A stretch of DNA of 64,000 nt from NCBI GenBank assembly GCA_011009095.1, contig VTPC01090616.1:48231-112230 (forward strand). Reading direction: 5' to 3'. A model generated the notes under the pieces. That model saw nothing but the letters and a program-made list of their open reading frames with translations, searched no databases and had not been told where the DNA came from. Positions within the stretch are counted from its first letter, which is position 1. The number at the start of each line of letters is the position of its first letter. Shown in pieces: positions 1 through 12,151 of this stretch. The stretch comes from Ignelater luminosus (taxonomy: Eukaryota; Arthropoda; Insecta; Coleoptera; Elateridae). A program made the translations under genes and the position numbers.

Positions 1-111
1 CATTTTCGATTAGCGTATGCCTTTTGAATACACAAACTTACGTGTTTTTTTAAGTCTAAGACCAGAATCCATACGCAGATCAAGATTCCGCGAAACATCT
101 ACGACAGAAAG

Positions 112-385
112 TTAAGTATTCTTTATTTTAATATTTATATGCTCAATAGCATTACTGCGTAATTTATGTCTTCCAAATAGCATTACGTGAGATTTACTAT
201 TAATTACTAATGAATGTTTGTTTGCAAAATCAGTTAATTTATCTAAATAGGCGTTAATTAAATCGTTAGCTATGTTTATATCACGTGTATTGAACGAATA
301 CATTTGCGTATTATTGGCATAGAAATGGTATGTACAACTTGAGACTTATATAATGGACAGCCCCAAAACGGAATAAAATGTAGTG
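112..385 (-). mobile_element. Reverse-transcriptase fragment of a CR1/Jockey-type LINE
   Basis: Reading the minus strand, a short SVLG segment near 350-385 (the RT motif that precedes the catalytic box) is followed, after an apparent internal deletion, by HFYANNTQM at about 300-335. This is a decayed form of the FYADDTQ catalytic box of CR1/Jockey-type non-LTR retrotransposons. The downstream residues (NAYLDKLTDFANKHSL, then a KSHVMLFG-like stretch) match the usual thumb-side region of the RT. Both catalytic aspartates have become asparagine, so the enzyme would be dead. It may be the 3' part of the LINE at 1815-3530, which has the same strand, with about 1.4 kb of unassigned sequence between them. 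It could equally be a separate copy. Confidence 0.75.
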
Positions 386-459
386 GTTATGCAACACATA
401 TAGCAGCTTTAGATACTTTTAAGCAGAGAAAAGCTCACCCTTTACGAAACACTTCACTT

Positions 460-540
460 TTCTTCGTTGGCCAGTGGTAAACACCTTTGCATTACAACCG
501 ACCGTACGACATAGCTTAGGTTCAAATCCCGCATTGGACA
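460..540 (+). repeat. tRNA-like sequence, possible SINE head
   Basis: An A-box-like TTGGCCAGTGG at 467-477 and a good B box GGTTCAAATCC at 519-529 are spaced about as in a tRNA gene, and a T-rich tract follows. The D stem, T stem and acceptor stem do not pair well, so this is not a functional tRNA gene. A tRNA-derived SINE head or an old tRNA pseudogene is the best reading. Confidence 0.35.
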
Positions 541-1814
541 GTATTTTTTATTTATTTCTTTTGTGAATAAAAATTACCGTACTATCGATCAATCGTTTAT
601 TTGTTCGTGTCAGTGATTATAGCTTTTTTTTTAAAAAAATGTGATGTATTCGTATATTTTTTTCACCGTCGGCATCGATACCAAACCACATGGATGGAAG
701 TATAATATTTTATAGCATGTATTGATAGCATATTAGTTATAGTGTAATATTATATTTACATGGCATTAATAACAAACAATTTTATTTGGCTAAGACATCA
801 GCTTTTTATTTTTGTAAAATGTAACAGGTCATGTTCAAAAAAATGCTTTAGAAAAGTTATCATAATTTTTTGTAACATGTATCTATAACATATTTCACTG
901 TAAGATTATGTTTTTCAACACCGGTCATGCTTTGTTGTCGTTTGTCTATACAAATGGATTAACTCAAGAATCCTGAATAAAGATGGTAAATTTTTTTGTT
1001 GGTAAAACCCTTTATAATGCATACACTTCCTGCGGTGACGACAGGGAATAGTGTAAAGAATTCTGTGAAAGATGGGAGAATGTGTTCAAAACAGTGAATA
1101 AGAATTCTCAGAAAATCTAGAGATTAGATATCAGGGTCGGCGGAAGGCATATGGTGAATATTGAGCACTTCATACTTCAGATTTTTTTAAGTATCAAGTT
1201 CCATAGCTGAAAATTTCGTATTTTAATTTCCAATTTTTGACGATTAACATGTATATTTTTTATTTCTTATTATTTTATTATTTAACGTATATGTATTCAT
1301 TATTTATAAATGATACACAATAAAAGAACTTTTTAATCGTTCAATTATTACATGTGTGTGTAATGACTCTTTTTTGCACTCTATACCTCAGAAAATCATG
1401 TTCTGCTGGCCCTGTTAGATATGTGAACTTGTAAGTAGACAATTACAAGTAATGACCTTTGGAGGGGTTCTTTTACGTATAACTATAAATACGTTCGTAA
1501 GGTGAAATAGTTCAGTTTACTTTTAAATACCATGTAGAAGAAATTATGTCACGAATTAATAGTATCCGATTAATTATTCTATTTCAGTTATACAAAGTAA
1601 ATAAATCTATTATTCTTTACCTGCTGGCGTTTCTTAACCTGTCAAACAAAAATATAATTTATTTAACAAACAAGTAGTGAATATGTTTCTTGAAATATTA
1701 CAAGCTAAGTATTCCACATGAGTATATTATATAAGTAATCATTATTATTAAAATCTCAAACTGTTTTTATTTTATTATTACACATACTTTCTGATATTTC
1801 TCGAAAAACATAAA
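541..1814. other. AT-rich stretch without recognisable gene
   Basis: No coding potential, RNA gene or paired inverted ends were seen. It separates two same-strand LINE pieces, so it could be an unrecognised insertion or a remnant of the LINE itself. Confidence 0.5.
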
Positions 1815-3530
1815 TAAAGAGAAAAAGAAATCTGTCTTTTTTCTTCCTGCGGATAGCATTTGAAGTGAGATTCCTTAAGGTTTTATAATACTCCCAGTCA
1901 TTGACTAGTTTTGAACGTTTAAATTTAATTTAAATTTAACAAGTGCCTTATCACGTAATTTTTGCATAGTTTTAATAGCATCTGTTATTCAAGGAGAAGG
2001 CTGCTTAGAGAATCTAGCGGTTTTGGCAGGTGCATGCACATTAATCAAGTTAAGCAAACTCTCATTTACAAACGATAATTTATCATCTATGTTATGGGGC
2101 CTAACCATATATTGCCACGGAATTGTTTGCAAAATCAGTACAAAAATCATCAGTATTACAGTTTCTAGAATCTCTGTATGTACGAATCTGAAAATCCCGT
2201 GGTAGATCCAGTAGAATCTTACAAAAAACTAAATGGTGATCAGAAATATCATAAGTTCCCTCCACACCCGATTCAAGAACTAGATCTCTTTTTGATACTA
2301 TGATTAAGTCTAATAACGTTTGCGTACTATATGTAACACGAGTTTGAATATTAATAATTTGAGATAAGCTAAACAGTTCAGTAAAGTTAAGGAGAGATAT
2401 AGTTTTATTATTGTCTAGTCTAAATTGGTCTATATTAAAGTCTTCTGTAAGAATTACTTTATCACAACCAGGCAAAATGTCAGCGATTGAATGTTCCAAT
2501 GCATCAAGAAAATCGTGCACATTTACCCATTCGGGGCGATAAGCTACGCCTACAGCAATCGTTCTCTTACCTACTGTGAATTGAATCCAGAGCTGTTCGT
2601 AATTGTTATTAGGAACTTCTAGTATTTTGAAATGAATTGCATCGCTAATATAAAAAGCCCCGCCACCTCCTCTTCTTTCGACACGATCATTAATTTATAT
2701 CCATGATATGAGAGCAACTCCTCCATTATATTAGGAGATAACCATGACTCACTTACGGCTATGACATCGTAAGTTTTGTTAAGCACATTGTCTCTGAAAG
2801 CATCGACATGAACAATTAACGAGCGAACATTGGTATGTGCTATGGTAAGAAATTTCATTAATAAATTTACAGCAGTATACTAATTTATAAGAAAAAATCA
2901 AATAGTAAAAATAACACTGTTAACTAAAACTTTAGCCTATTATTATGTTTTTAATCACAAAAAAAAGAAAAAGAGAGAAAACAAGGAAAATAATATGATA
3001 TTTAGTAAAAAACACAAGCAAGGAATTAATAAAGAAATGTAAGTTTGAATAGTGCTGTTAATGCACTAAAAACAAAATAAAGTAATAATTAATATCAACT
3101 TCACTAATCAATTTAATGATGCTCCCGCTTTTCATAACAAAGTTATTTAATTATTTCTGAAATCTTCGTAGACCATCGAGTTCGTTAATAGTGCTAATGA
3201 CATGCCTTCTACCAGCGATAATAGTATGAATTGCACCATCCGCAGACCAAACAATTTAAAACATTAAGCCTTGTTTTCGTGAGGTCTTCTTTTATATTAA
3301 TTTCAAAGCCTTTGAGTAATTTTTTATGAGTGAAAACCATATTGCGGTATTTATAACTAATAAATTTAACTATAATAGCCCATGGTTTCTGTTTATCAGG
3401 CAATATTCGGCCCACACGATGTACACGATCAATGTGATCAGAATTAAGAGATGTTATCTGCAACTTACTATTAAAAAGGTCCAGAACTTTTTTCTCCACA
3501 TCTTCATTTTTTTCTTCTTTTATTGCAAAT
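1815..3530 (-). mobile_element. CR1/Jockey-like LINE remnant: ORF1 end, endonuclease and linker
   Basis: On the minus strand the order is that of a non-LTR retrotransposon. At 3530-3209 there is an ORF1-type nucleic-acid-binding segment containing HIDRVHRVGR and KKLLKG. At 2858-2619 lies the N-terminus of an AP-type endonuclease (TNVRSLIVHVDAFR, then YDVIAVSESWLS). Its C-terminal half is at 2520-2101, with EDFNID in place of the usual GDFN, LLDLIIVS and SDHHLV, the expected substrate and metal residues. Outside the open frames the linker to the RT continues as HAPAKTARFSKQPSPW (2050-1990) and NDWEYYKTLRNLTSNAIR (about 1890-1830). The frames are broken and shifted, and no RT follows directly. 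The element is inactive and 3' truncated unless the fragment at 112-385 belongs to it. Confidence 0.8.
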
Positions 3531-4078
3531 AGTCTTAGGGCCGGTCTTTATACCTTCTTGTAAACTGCTTTTTAAATTTATCTGCCTGGTAACTAAAAAA
3601 TCTGTCTTTCCACTCCCTTTTAAATTAAATCTGTCTTGTAAATGAGTTTATCTGGTTTGTAACTTACACGGTAGTTGCATCACCTTATAACTATTTAAAA
3701 GTTATATTATAACCTCTAAAAAAGGATAGCTATTAATAAACGTTAATGTGGCAAAAATAATGCAAGATAAACCTCAAACGAGAATTAATTGTACTGACAA
3801 TGTGACAAAACTATTCACCAGTCTACTTCCTGCATTGATTTTTAACAATAACAATGCATAATAATTAATTAAACTATTTCTTTATGGAAAATGCTATCGC
3901 CTATAACTCCTTTACTATTGAGTTTGGGACATATACATATGTATTAGGTATTTTCAACTTGAAATTACCTAAGGAACACGCCTTTAACCTATGGCAGTCG
4001 AGTCGTGGGACACCCTGTATAATATCCTCAATTTTGTAACTCAAAGTGGTTACTAAGCAACGCAGATATACTGCGTAA
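3531..4078. other. AT-rich stretch with a lone mariner-type end
   Basis: A right end of the type GGACACCCTG followed by TA is at 4008-4019. That is the usual terminus of DUF4817-type Tc1/mariner elements in insects. No matching left end was found upstream. Repeated ATCTGTCT-type motifs near 3580-3660 look like repeat debris. No gene was seen. Confidence 0.35.
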
Positions 4079-4080
4079 TA

Positions 4081-4610
4081 CCCTCGACACACTGAGAGTT
4101 TAATTGTCATTAAAGTAAATGACCCTTTAGATAAATTACCATTTCTATTGCTAGCAGACACACACTAAGCAGTATTAAAATTGTGAGTTTGCGCAGTGAT
4201 GTGACATTGGCACACGACAACTTATTATTTTGACAAATATAAACAAGAACTTAACCTCGCTTTTTTCAATGAATTTGAATTTAAATGGACGCAGATAGGT
4301 TTTTTATTTATAATTAAAAGCATTGTAAAATAGCATATAAAATATTATCATTCGTTGAACTCACAGAACGTTGTCGTATATCAGCTGAGTGTGAGCGGCC
4401 ATAAGTATTCACACCCCGCGCAATTCAAAAATAAAGGCGATGTTTACCGACAACTGCAGATTGTGTTTCTCGAAACGACATCGGAATTTCAATCATCATT
4501 TCGTATAAATGGTGTTTTAAATGATCATTAAGAAAATGATGAAGTGACATACACCAAAATAAATTCTCAATTTAGGGTTAATGATCATTATACTCTCAGT
4601 GTGTCGAGGG
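4081..4610. mobile_element. TA-flanked MITE, 530 bp, with near-perfect TIRs
   Basis: The left end CCCTCGACACACTGAGAGT at 4081-4099 is repeated exactly, inverted, at 4592-4610. Weaker pairing continues inward for about 25 more bases (TAAT, TCATTAA, TAAAT). Both ends are flanked by TA (4079-4080 and 4611-4612), the target duplication of the Tc1/mariner superfamily. The interior has no recognisable transposase, so the element is non-autonomous. Confidence 0.8.
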
Positions 4611-4612
4611 TA

Positions 4613-5228
4613 TAACAGTTGTATTTGAAACTGATGTTTTACGCTCTATTGACTAATTGTAGGCCAACACTCGAGTTTTACAACTTCTGCGGTAGTAGAA
4701 TTTATTTGGAACAAGTCGAAAGTTCCGAATACAACTAGGACCCAGTATAAGTGGGTACATATAAGCTATAAAGTTGGATTTGGATTTGGCTTCCAAGCCA
4801 CTTATCTGCATTGGGAACTAAAGAGAATATTTCTTGAATTTTTCACCGTCACTATGCGACAGCTAGACAGCATTATTAACATTTCTAAAAACAGAATTGC
4901 AACAGAAATAATAAATTCATTTAAAAATAAAAGTTTACACTACAGATAAATACAACAACCGTAGTCCTCTTTACTACAAGAAATGCGTTATAATAATTTT
5001 GAACCGTCTAAAATAGAAATAATGTAATATGTAGAACACCTTTCTCTGTAATTTTCTAATTTCCAGCATTTATAATGTCGTAATCAATAATGGATTATGT
5101 CTGTGAGTGTTGAGTACATTATCAGTTTTCCGCCAAATAAAACAAATATTGTACGAAAAATGTAATTCTGGTTCGGTGATCTCTATAAGTGTTACGCTAG
5201 CTATCGTAGAGCTGCCCTTTAATAATAA
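4613..5228. other. AT-rich spacer, nothing recognised
   Basis: Apart from a small hairpin-like ACCCA/TGGGT pair near 4740, no coding, RNA or repeat structure was seen between the two MITEs. Confidence 0.5.
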
Positions 5229-5236
5229 GCGATAAC

Positions 5237-5525
5237 TAAAGCTCGGATTTTACGCAAAATGCATATTTTTGAATTTTTTGCGTATTTCACTTGTTTTCTG
5301 AATCTTTTGCTTAGTTAATGTGACGCTCATGTTTGATCATGTTTTTCTAATTTTACGGCATATTTTGTCCATTTTGCTATAAATTTTAGTAATTCATCAA
5401 ATTTTATATGTATTAAGCTACAAGGATAATTTATTCTTGTTCGTGGCAAATCCTTTTCGTCTTGCAATATTTTAATGCAATTGTTGGATTTCGGGCAAAC
5501 CTTTTGCATATAGATCCGAGCTTTA
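5237..5525. mobile_element. Short hAT-type MITE
   Basis: The left end TAAAGCTCGGATTTTACGC at 5237 and the inverted right end ATCCGAGCTTTA at 5514-5525 form TIRs, with subterminal GCATAT motifs on both sides. The flanking octamers are GCGATAAC (5229-5236) and ATAATAAC (5526-5533). They agree at five positions and differ only by transitions, compatible with an aged 8-bp hAT target duplication. The TIR resembles that of the hAT element at 49440-50750, so the two are probably one family. No intact protein is encoded. Confidence 0.65.
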
Positions 5526-5533
5526 ATAATAAC

Positions 5534-8079
5534 TTATCTGGTAATTATAAAATTATTGTCGTTGTTCTTAGGTAAACTTATACGTATGTAACTATTTTTT
5601 TATTACTTATAATATCTGTAGGGTCGTACACAAAATAAAAATACCCAATACTTATAATAACTCATGAACGTTCTGGTAACTATTTTGCTACATCTGTTTC
5701 TTTTTTCATTTCTTATTAAAACACTTTGCGTGAACATAAATCTTAGATCTTGGAGCATGCCGAAGAACTATATTGTAGTACGTGCACGCAAGCAAAATAA
5801 AATTATTTGATAAAACTCTGAAATCTGTAAATCGACGGGTAGATGTGTCGTCACAGAATATTTCTTCTATTATACTTAATTTCTCAAAATTAAAACTGCA
5901 GTTAAAGCAGTTACGTTTCTCGTTTTTTTTTCAACTCACAATAATGATAATTAAGCCATAGTGTTTGATTGGTTCTGTTGACAACAGAATTGAGATAGGA
6001 GCTTAAAACGTCACATTTAGATTTAAGGCTTTTTTTAACTTTACTTGTAGCATTAAGTAAAGGATTTGCTTGTAGTCCTTGTAAAGCTTCTCATTTGATG
6101 ACTAACAATATTAAATCGTTATTAACAGATCAAATATCTCTCTTCAAGCAGAACTAATTTTAATACAATTATATTAAAAGCATGGATTGTTAAACAAAAG
6201 CAAGTTCAAGGCTGTCGAATAAAAGGTTCATTAGATATGCTGAATGTAATACTATTTCATAAAACTTGTTACATATTACTTTAATCTTTATATTCTCATT
6301 TTAATAAAAAAATGAAATAAAATATTAATTTTTAGAATTCATTTGTGCAGTCGTAAAGTCGATGCCATCGGCCAGCATCAAGTGGAAATTCATTTTACAA
6401 AGGTCGATGTGCAGACATCTTTAATTATATCATTATTATATCAACAGTTCTGTTTTCATCCAAGAATACTCGATTGAATTACTATAGCATGAAAGTGTTT
6501 TTCTTAGCTTTATCCATCCCCTAATAATTAAATTCATTGGGCGAAGATACGACTTATTCTTAGTTTTTGCGGGTTGTTGGCTTTTCTATATTAAGAGATA
6601 CACTTTCACTAAATGAAATTTACCATTTTTCTGGAAGATCAATAAGGGAAGTTATTTTTATAACTGTAATATTTGTGGGCATCGTCAAAGTTTATCCTTC
6701 CTTTCAAATTCGCGTGTATTTGAGATTCGCTACATAAAAGAAAATCTTATTAAGACCCTACAGAAAACACACTTTTCGCTTATATTGAATTCACATATGG
6801 GCTAATCATCCACCTCATCTTTGTAGTAACTGCTTCTAAAATATCAGGGCAGATGAAGATAATCATGAAATAGAAAGTATGGAGTCGGTTGTAAGGTAGC
6901 TATATTATAATGCACGTAAGAAAATTTGCTTTTTAATTTAAAAAAAGAAGGATAAAACCGCCTTCGGAATTAAAACTACTACACTTACCCGCATTACCAG
7001 TTGCATAAAATGTTTTAACTGTTAAGTTAAGATGTTATTCACTAACAGAAGTAGTAGAATTCAGATGGCAATTCGAAATTTTCCAATCAGACTGGTAGAT
7101 TTTAAAGTTGACATCATATTAGCTAAAGGGTCTTGTTCTCTAACTTATATTAGCGCTAATACAACTTATACTACAAGACCTACTTTAGGAGTTTAATTAG
7201 CTGACTAGAACTAAAACGCATATGAACAGATTAGCAAATAGGGCCCCAATTATGGACCTTACTCTCTTAATGAGCATACATACGTAGAAATCGTTGAAAA
7301 ATCACCAGTAAGCTAACGATTTAATAACCACTCAATGTCGCAATATTTAACGCTGTTTACAACTAGAACAACAACGTTTTCCTAACATTACAAGGTAACG
7401 TATATTTAACATGTTTCTAATTATAGAATACGGTCTTATAACGTATTTTTTATAATAATTATAATAAAAATAGCAGTAGTGTAAGACTTTTCAAAACGAA
7501 ATTGTGTGAAGTTAGGATAGATTAGTTCTGCACACATTGAACTGGAATTCTGTAACTTAAAACGAAGATTAAAAAAATAAAAAAAAAACAACTTTCAACA
7601 AGTTTTAATCTTATTATAGTATGATGTCATTGTAAGTAATCTTTCTCAAAACTTGTGAAGTATACACCAGGGGTTCTCAAAACGTGGAAACTCACCCATT
7701 TTTACAATAAACGGGTTTGTTCAAATTAGAAATGTTATCAATGGACATCTCTATGCATTAGCAGTTACCAATTAAATTATTTCTAACTATTCTAATTTCA
7801 CCCTGTATATTTGCAACAGTTATCATTGTAACCAAAAAGGTTATAATTAGTTAAACATAGAAATTACGTTAAATAAATGTAAGTGTATTCATTGAGATAA
7901 TCTCTTTTAATTTCATGTTTTATTTCTATTAACTAATTAACCTTAAAGTAAAAAAACGCTTTATTCAAAAAAGAAAAAAAACAAATATTAACTTGAGACA
8001 ATATCTCGAGAAATAAGCACTGTACGAAAAAAATGTTCCAAATAAATCTTTAATATTATCAAGGGAGATGACTGCCCGT
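5534..8079. other. AT-rich region without recognised gene
   Basis: No gene or TIR pair was found. A lone CACCCTGTATA-like mariner end lies near 7800-7811 with no partner seen. A TG/CA-rich unique sequence fills the rest. Confidence 0.45.
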
Positions 8080-8405
8080 GTAAAAGTTAGCCAGCCTCCA
8101 GCGCCCCCGGTGGTGGGGCGGGGGCCAACGTTGAAATTTAAAATAGGAACACCCAGTTTTTATTGCAGTTGCGGATTCCTTAGAAAAAAATACGTAAGTT
8201 CTGTTCGAAACATTATTTTCAAATCGTGATAAATGGCGCTGTAATCAGTGAAAATTAGTTCTCGCCATTTTCTTGAAGAAAAATCAACCGCTTTTATGCA
8301 TAACGATTCTAAAATTATTGTCGAATGAAAAGCAGTGTCTCTGATGTCCGAGCAGAGATTTCGCATGATCGTAGATGGCGTTGCAATGTTTAATCTTAAC
8401 TCTTA
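8080..8405. repeat. GC-rich, repeat-like block
   Basis: The block opens with a GC-rich patch (GCGCCCCCGGTGGTGGGGCG near 8100) that stands out sharply from its AT-rich surroundings. It continues as moderately GC-balanced sequence with two similar phrases, AAATGGCGCTGTAATC near 8232 and GATGGCGTTGCAATG near 8375. It looks like a dispersed repeat consensus rather than a gene, but no ends or protein could be identified. Confidence 0.35.
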
Positions 8406-8938
8406 AGTCATTAAGTTTGCTTGTATGTATATACTAGGTCTTGTAAGTAAAAATTATTTTTACCTTTTAAGGCTCATATTCTGAAGACGGTTTTTTATAA
8501 CACAAAATAGTTGTTTTAGCAGTATTTCTTATCTTTCTCTGGTCCTACTAACATATAACCGCTCATATAGTATATAACCTTGTTTCCCATACGCGATCAT
8601 CGAGATCGATCCAGTAGTTTTATCTGACCCCACAAACAAAAAAAAAGTCATAAGCCACCACTAAACCCCCTCTTCATTTATCATTTTGGGGCTCATTCTG
8701 TACTTCCCACCTTGAATAACTCTTTAATTAGTAAAATTATCAAACATCGCTGAGACACGGCGATTTTGTTTTGGAGGGGGCATTTAATAACCTATTCTAA
8801 TCATTTGGGAAACTTCCACCCTCCCCACCAACCACTCCCTTCCCAAAACTTGAAATGGCACTATCCCCTGTGTGATATAACATTTTAAATTCAATCTTTT
8901 ACATTAAAGAAAATCGACCCAGCCGTTCGGGAACTAGG
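8406..8938. other. Low-information spacer with C-rich patches
   Basis: C-rich phrases such as CCACCCTCCCCACCAACC (8817-8834) suggest repeat debris. There is no open frame or RNA gene. Confidence 0.4.
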
Positions 8939-8976
8939 GACAGAAATGTATTTAATTCAATCAATACATTTCTGTC
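8939..8976. repeat. Perfect 14-bp hairpin
   Basis: GACAGAAATGTATT at 8939-8952 pairs exactly with AATACATTTCTGTC at 8963-8976 across a 10-base loop. It has no U tract or nearby gene, so a terminator role is not supported. It may be the tip of a decayed palindromic element. Confidence 0.8.
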
Positions 8977-9406
8977 TATCACCTTTAGAACAACTTCAGG
9001 TGTATTATCTTGTCCTTGGTTTTTTAAAATGTTTATTTTTTTTACGTTTTCTAAAGCTTGGTCCAGTTTATATAAAGTTTTCTAAAAGATTGTGCTGAAA
9101 TCTTACTGTACAGACTTTTGTCATGATAAACTGTCTACTTTGCATTTTGCGTGATAGTTCTGTTCAGTCGTCTCCACCTGGTTTCTTAGCGTGGCCGTTC
9201 CACCTTGTCATTCCTTCAAAGTGAATGCTAGGGTATGTTGATGCTTATGCTATTTTACAATAAGTTCTAACAATTTTCCAAGTTTTTAGCGAATTTAAAT
9301 AGTACAGAAAAGTTGATTTTTAATCTTGTTTTTGTGTTTGTATAATTTAACTCTGTACATGTTTCCTTTGCTGAAAAGTCCTACCGATTTTTACTTAAAA
9401 TAAATG

Positions 9407-11360
9407 CCCAGATAGCACAAATAATTTGAAACTAACTTGAAAGAAGCTTGACTTGGCAAAGGTGTAAACATAATACAACTTTGCCTTCACAAACCTGAGA
9501 GCTTACATCTAGCTTATATTAAACTTTCTAGTTACATATGTCAGTGATAAATCACAAGAAACACAATTCTCTTAAATCATGTAATTTCTCTAGAAACACT
9601 CTTACTAATAAACTGCTTATGGTTTACCTGCGTGGTATACTTCTGAGGGAAAAACTAAGATTAATAGATAGTTTAAACTTGGTTTAATAAAGAGAACTAA
9701 TTTAATACACTGCAAAAGGTAACCTTCATCTACTTATTAGGCGTGATCATTCTAGGAACGCTCAAAGCAAAAGTTGCAAACTAAACCATAAGAAATAAAT
9801 CATTTTTGTATATTCCTCATTTACATTCAAATTGATATATACGCCATATCTCACTATCGGATATTATTACACTTCACGAATAAGGTTTATCAGTAACTTG
9901 ATGAGTTAAAATACATCTACATCTACGTGTTTCTCTTACACCACTGCTTATCTAGAAGATAAGTAAAACCGCGTAACATCCAATCTAGTAATTGAAGTCG
10001 TTGACAATTCTATTATGTTAACCTCACTTTATTTGCCTGATACACTCTTATATAGTATGTCATTATCAGAAGCATGTGTATATTTATCTATCCCTGTGAT
10101 AATGGGCACGTTTATAACTTTTACTTTTTAATCTGTAAACGGAAAAATATTAAAATTTTACTGTTAATAATTTTTTTCTGTAAGATTCCAAAGAACCAAA
10201 AAATTTAATAAGCATTATGCTACATAAATAAAAATTGGTTGAATCTATTGAATTGAATTAAATACAGAGTGGATAGTTAGTAGTACCTTCCATACGCATT
10301 AAGTAGTAGGTGTATCCGCTGCCATTTAAAATGTTTTCTATTCAAGTGACTAAATAATAATAAGGAATTAAAATGCTTGTGAGATTGGAGTCTAATTGTT
10401 CGTGACAGAAATTATGTTATTATTTTTTTGCTGTCTTAATGCATTTCAACAACCCTGCATGTTAAACATATTTGAGGCTGGCTATCGCAATTATTTCTTT
10501 AACCTCCTCAACTTCAGATTTAAGAAGGGAAAGTTGTAAACTGTCCAGGGGGTAGCTTATGATGGCATTTATTGTTCATTGTGCTACTACACCTGCGTTA
10601 TTAGTTTCTAGAAAATAGACCTGTCTGGTAAATTTTAGTTTTTGCACACCCTTTCCTTTTTCTAACCAGAGATGGCTTCAGTTTTTAATATTTAGGAAAA
10701 TTGTTGAAATTTTCAACTTTCACGGAGCCACTTCGATTTTTCATTGTTTGTCTTCTTTTAGCCTCACTTATCACCTATTAAAAGGATACCATTTATTTTG
10801 GAATCACCCTGTATAATTTAGGTATTTAATGTAGAAAATACATGTTTAACATTCTGATTCCTCAGGTTAGAGTAATATCTGTAGTAAAACGAGATTAGAA
10901 TAATTCTTTGTTAAACTAAACAAAGTTCCATAGAAGAGCTTACCTCCCACTTTCTTCTTGCAGAAATAAGAGAAAAATTCAGTTTGTTTAAAATAAAAAC
11001 AAACACTTTGAAAACCAGAAATCACTGTTTTAAGGCTTGAATCTTCACTTCAGAATTTGAACATACAACGATAATCTCGATAATGTAATGGTGAACATGA
11101 TGGTTAAAGGACATCTCGGCACATCATGACCAAGCAAAATCAGATGTAACACCAAGTAAACACAAGCGCGATCGCAGCTTCAATTGAGGCAATGACCGTG
11201 TGGTAAAGCAACTCGAATGAAGAGCGCGATGGAGCTGCTAAACGTCAACCGTGTATCAAACTTGCTATACACTTGCCAAGCAAAGTAAACCAGTTGATTT
11301 AGTTGCACCGGTGTTGCTGTTTAACTATCAAGCTTGTAGGAAGCTTCTGTGCTATCTGGG
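9407..11360. mobile_element. Possible DNA transposon bounded by 13-bp inverted ends
   Basis: CCCAGATAGCACA at 9407-9419 recurs exactly inverted as TGTGCTATCTGGG at 11348-11360. Just inside, both ends share a CTTGGCAA-GTGTA phrase in mirrored orientation (9450-9463, and near 11269-11277). The flanks (AATG and GTAC) do not match, so no target duplication is visible. No transposase was recognised in the roughly 1.95-kb interior. A lone CACCCTGTATA mariner-type end lies inside near 10806. The element class is unknown, and chance pairing of a 13-mer is possible but made less likely by the subterminal match. Confidence 0.45.
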
Positions 11361-12151
11361 GTACGGCAACTCGTAAACCTTAGACATAACTAGTTTTAAT
11401 TATTTGTAATTTATTCATTTTTGTTGTGTATTACCAAATTAAATTAAAAATAAATTGAAACCCGAAAAATATTTTTTTATTTCGTATATTTCGTACTGAA
11501 TTCTTGCATATATGTACATACTTTGGACAGATTTTTTTGCATATAAATCCGAGCTTTAATTATAAAGAGTTTTGATTCGAGTCAGTTAACTGTCATTGTT
11601 CAGCTTTGTAGAGTATCTTCCTAGTCGATCTTATTTTAAAATGCGTAAAATCAGCCTAAACGTAATTATGCTGTGATCGATTGCAAACTGATTAAGATAT
11701 TACTAGCAATTCTTAGGTCAATATTGCTTTCTCCTTTTGAAAAGCTGAAGGTGAAGGTGTTGTCCATCTTATTTACTACACACATATCAATTTCAATGAC
11801 AAAGTTCAATATTTGCTCTCTTTTTTGATCGATTTTACAATTATGCCATGTTTGTAAATTAGGTGATATTGATAATTATGTTCCTCTATGTGTACTGAAT
11901 AAGTAATACCTGTTCACTATTTGTGTTATTTTTCCAATAAAGCTATAGTTGCGACTGCATAATCTGTCCCACTATGACAATAATCATCTAAATTTTTTTC
12001 TTGGAAGTATTATGAGACACATTGTTACTTGTATGAATTTTTATTCTTTATTAAATAGACATGCAAATATGCATTTGTCCAATTTTAACCATCATGTTTC
12101 ATGGCATCATTAACCCAATAGAATTATGTTTTTACTCTAAAAAAAAATTAA
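11361..12151. other. AT-rich spacer with a lone hAT end
   Basis: GCATATAAATCCGAGCTTTA at 11539-11558 closely matches the right end of the hAT MITE at 5237-5525. Its left partner was not found, so this is probably a truncated copy. Nothing else was recognised. Confidence 0.45.
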
